In this document: one piece after another, positions 4,555-6,101 of the stretch
How positions within the stretch are numbered: the stretch's first letter is position 1
Layout of the letters: every line of letters begins with the position of its first letter
NCBI GenBank assembly: GCA_038874185.1
Contig: JAVZCX010000040.1
Location: forward strand, 1 to 6,101
Direction: 5' to 3'
Length of the DNA: 6,101 nt
From: DTQF01 sp038874185
GTDB lineage: Archaea > Micrarchaeota > Micrarchaeia > CABMEP01
Notes under the pieces: model-generated
Databases searched by the model: none
What the model was told of the DNA's origin: nothing
The model's input: the letters and a program-made list of their open reading frames with translations, nothing else
Position numbers and translations under genes: made by a program

Positions 4555-5682
4555 ATGAATTCGACATACAAATCTTTAGAGTTACGGAGAGTTGCAGCTC
4601 CGCTGAATAAAGTCAATCTTAATGATGTGGAAAAGCAAAGCATTCCATTTTTGAGAAGAAAAAGCGACAGCAAAGTTTTCTCGAAAACAGTCAAGGCTGA
4701 AGATATAATAACCAAGGAAGAGCTTGATAGGTTGAAAGAGGACATAGCAAGAAAAGAGGAAGCAACTAAAATGAAAATTGAAAGACTAAGGAAAGAATTC
4801 AGCTCTTACCAGATGGAAATGGACGTAGAACTTCTTTTCAAAGATAATACAATAAACGAATTGAAAACAGAGGTCGCTAAATTAAAAGAAAAGATAACTG
4901 ACATGCAGCAAACCATAATATTGCAAAAAGAAATGATAGAAAAGCAAAAGCAGATAATAAATGAACAGACCACAGAATATATGAAGCATTTAAATGATCT
5001 TTTGAGCGAAAAGAAGAAATCAGATCAAGAATACAGCAAATCCCTTGCAAGAACTGTCCATGACATGAAGAATCCTTTGACTGGGGTCAAGTCAGGAATA
5101 GAGGTTCTTCTTGAATATGAAGACCTTGGCGAGGATAAACGCCAGATTTTAAATCTCGTTTACAATTCTGCAATAGATCTTTCAAGAATGATAGAAGAGA
5201 TATTGCTGAATAACAAATTCTTGCATAATGCAATTGAACTAAAGAAAAATGGATTCAATCTGTCAAGGCGAATTCAACAGATTGTTGAAGTGCATAAGTT
5301 GCATGCAGAAAGAACAAATAAGAAGATGTTTCTTTCTGGCAATGAAAATTTAGCCATAACTGGCGATGAAGATAAAATCAGAAGAGCAATAGAAAATATA
5401 ATATTGAATGCATTGAAATACTCCAAGCAAGAAGTTCGCATAGAACTTGCGGAAGGCGAAAAAGAGATCCATGTAAGCATTTCAGATGACGGGGAAGGCT
5501 TCAATGACGATGTCAAAAGGAAGGTCCTCTCAAACAAAGACATGGCAACAACAGATCTTATCAATGGAAATGGATTCGGCTTGACTAATGCAAAAAGGAT
5601 AATCGAAATGCATGGCGGTAAAATAGCAATAGCCTCAAAGGAAGGAAATGGAACCACTGTAAGAATCACCCTTCCGAAATAA
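4555..5682 (+). CDS. Soluble sensor histidine kinase with long coiled coil (HisKA + HATPase_c)
   Basis: The protein is 375 aa from ATG 4555. Residues 1-50 are non-globular. Residues ~51-160 form a long charged coiled coil. The HisKA dimerisation domain (~161-225) has the H-box ARTVHDMKNPLTG with phospho-accepting His169; its DxxN pattern after His is the signature of kinases that can also dephosphorylate their partner. The HATPase domain (~235-375) is complete: N-box with Glu280 and Asn285 (ENIILNALKYS), G1 box SDDGEGF (from 310), G2 box NGNGFGL (337-343), and the usual GGKI and GTTVRITLP end. There is no membrane segment, PAS, GAF or HAMP domain, so the signal must enter through the coiled coil or a partner. 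The start may instead be TTG 4543, which coincides with the predicted transcript start. Likely targets are the receiver at 2933-3403 and possibly the degenerate one at 963-1511. Confidence 0.93.
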   Translation: MNSTYKSLELRRVAAPLNKVNLNDVEKQSIPFLRRKSDSKVFSKTVKAEDIITKEELDRLKEDIARKEEATKMKIERLRKEFSSYQMEMDVELLFKDNTINELKTEVAKLKEKITDMQQTIILQKEMIEKQKQIINEQTTEYMKHLNDLLSEKKKSDQEYSKSLARTVHDMKNPLTGVKSGIEVLLEYEDLGEDKRQILNLVYNSAIDLSRMIEEILLNNKFLHNAIELKKNGFNLSRRIQQIVEVHKLHAERTNKKMFLSGNENLAITGDEDKIRRAIENIILNALKYSKQEVRIELAEGEKEIHVSISDDGEGFNDDVKRKVLSNKDMATTDLINGNGFGLTNAKRIIEMHGGKIAIASKEGNGTTVRITLPK

Positions 5683-5694
5683 CAAGCAAGACAC

Positions 5695-5709
5695 TTTTTT
5701 TAATTTTTT
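5695..5709 (+). terminator. T-rich terminator of the kinase gene, doubling as promoter of the nuclease gene
   Basis: Two T-runs (5695-5701, seven T; 5704-5709, six T) follow the kinase stop by 12 nt. This is the form of an archaeal intrinsic terminator. The same bases contain TTTTTTAAT starting at 5696, exactly 29 nt before ATG 5725, the spacing of the other leaderless genes here. The element therefore likely ends one transcript and starts the next. Confidence 0.5.
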
Positions 5710-5724
5710 CAAATAGAGATATTC

Positions 5725-6101
5725 ATGGAAATGGGGGCCTTGCGTATTGATCTTCGTTTTGTTTTTGTGATCATAATATTGCTGCTATTGTTAGCCATTT
5801 CTTTTCAAAATATTGCTAATGAAGCTAAAACACATCTTGATACAGATTTAAGTGTCGGAGAAAACGGCAGCATTAGAATCGCAGCTTGGAATCTCCAGGT
5901 CTTTGGAGACTCGAAGGCTGAAAACCAAACACTTTTGCATAAATACGCAGCCAGGATATCCAATTATGACCTTGTTTTCATTCAGGAGATAAGGGATGAG
6001 GATGGAAGCGCATTTGCGAGACTATGTGAAAAATTAGAAGGGTTCTCATGCTTTACAAGCAGCAGAGCAGGAAGAACTAATATAAAAGAGGAATATGGGG
6101 T
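5725..6101 (+). CDS. Membrane-anchored or secreted DNase I-like nuclease; 3' part cut off by the window edge
   Basis: The frame is open for 125 codons to the right edge. Residues ~10-27 (LRFVFVIIILLLLLAISF) are a hydrophobic signal anchor, so the rest lies outside the membrane. From residue 50 the sequence follows the endonuclease/exonuclease/phosphatase fold and is close to animal DNase I in its motifs. IRIAAWNLQVFGDSK (50-64) matches the DNase I NIQTFGETK segment, with Asn56 at the conserved Asn. YDLVFIQEIRD (81-91) matches YDIALVQEVRD, with Glu88 as the metal-binding Glu. GRTNIKEEYGV (116-126; the last Val codon is incomplete in the window) matches the GRNSYKERY region. The catalytic His and Asp residues of the second half lie beyond the window, so activity cannot be judged. 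An ATG at 5731 is also possible, but 5725 fits the promoter spacing. A role in digesting external DNA for nucleotides is an inference. Confidence 0.88.
   Translation, partial: MEMGALRIDLRFVFVIIILLLLLAISFQNIANEAKTHLDTDLSVGENGSIRIAAWNLQVFGDSKAENQTLLHKYAARISNYDLVFIQEIRDEDGSAFARLCEKLEGFSCFTSSRAGRTNIKEEYG

Noticed and set aside
4386..4745. Minus-strand frame of 119 codons
   Set aside because: It runs antisense across the 68-aa gene and the start of the kinase, both of which have promoters and recognisable protein patterns.
5274..5669. Minus-strand frame of 131 codons
   Set aside because: It lies entirely antisense to the ATPase domain of the histidine kinase, whose catalytic boxes are intact.
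1..6101. CRISPR array, tRNA, rRNA, insertion sequence or toxin-antitoxin pair
   Set aside because: No regularly spaced direct repeats, cloverleaf pattern, transposase motif or recognisable toxin family was seen on either strand.

Overview
The window looks like chromosomal DNA of an AT-rich archaeon, most plausibly a small-genome (DPANN-type) lineage. The archaeal signs are: TATA-like boxes starting about 29 nt before several start codons, giving apparently leaderless genes; other genes with short leaders carrying Shine-Dalgarno matches to GGAGGTGAT; frequent AGA/AGG and ATA codons; and an exported helical protein that resembles, from memory, a protein type common in DPANN genomes. No rRNA, tRNA, CRISPR array, transposase or integrase is visible. 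The lineage is an inference.

Layout. Positions 1-892 (minus) hold the 5' part of an exported, helical, sequon-rich protein that runs off the left edge. Positions 963-2867 (minus) are a tight four-gene operon read from a promoter near 2890. It has three unrecognised proteins (86, 148 and 196 aa) and ends in a protein with a receiver-like fold that has lost its phosphorylation site. Positions 2933-4061 (minus) are a two-gene operon: an intact HAD hydrolase overlapped by a stand-alone receiver protein that keeps its key residues. A 35-aa very basic miniprotein (4127-4234, minus) lies upstream of it. On the plus strand are a 68-aa two-helix membrane protein (4303-4509), a soluble histidine kinase with a long coiled coil (4555-5682), and the 5' part of a membrane-anchored or secreted DNase I-like nuclease (5725 to the right edge).

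How they may fit together. A complete histidine kinase, an intact receiver and a degenerate receiver within 5 kb suggest a phosphorelay or protein-interaction signalling module. None of the visible proteins has a recognisable DNA-binding output domain. The membrane hairpin and the kinase share a promoter motif, GAAAT(A/G)TTTTTTAA, and so may be co-expressed. The kinase has no membrane segment of its own, so the hairpin is a candidate membrane partner. The exported helical protein and the secreted nuclease at the two ends point to cell-surface functions, possibly including nucleotide scavenging. These links rest on proximity and motifs only.
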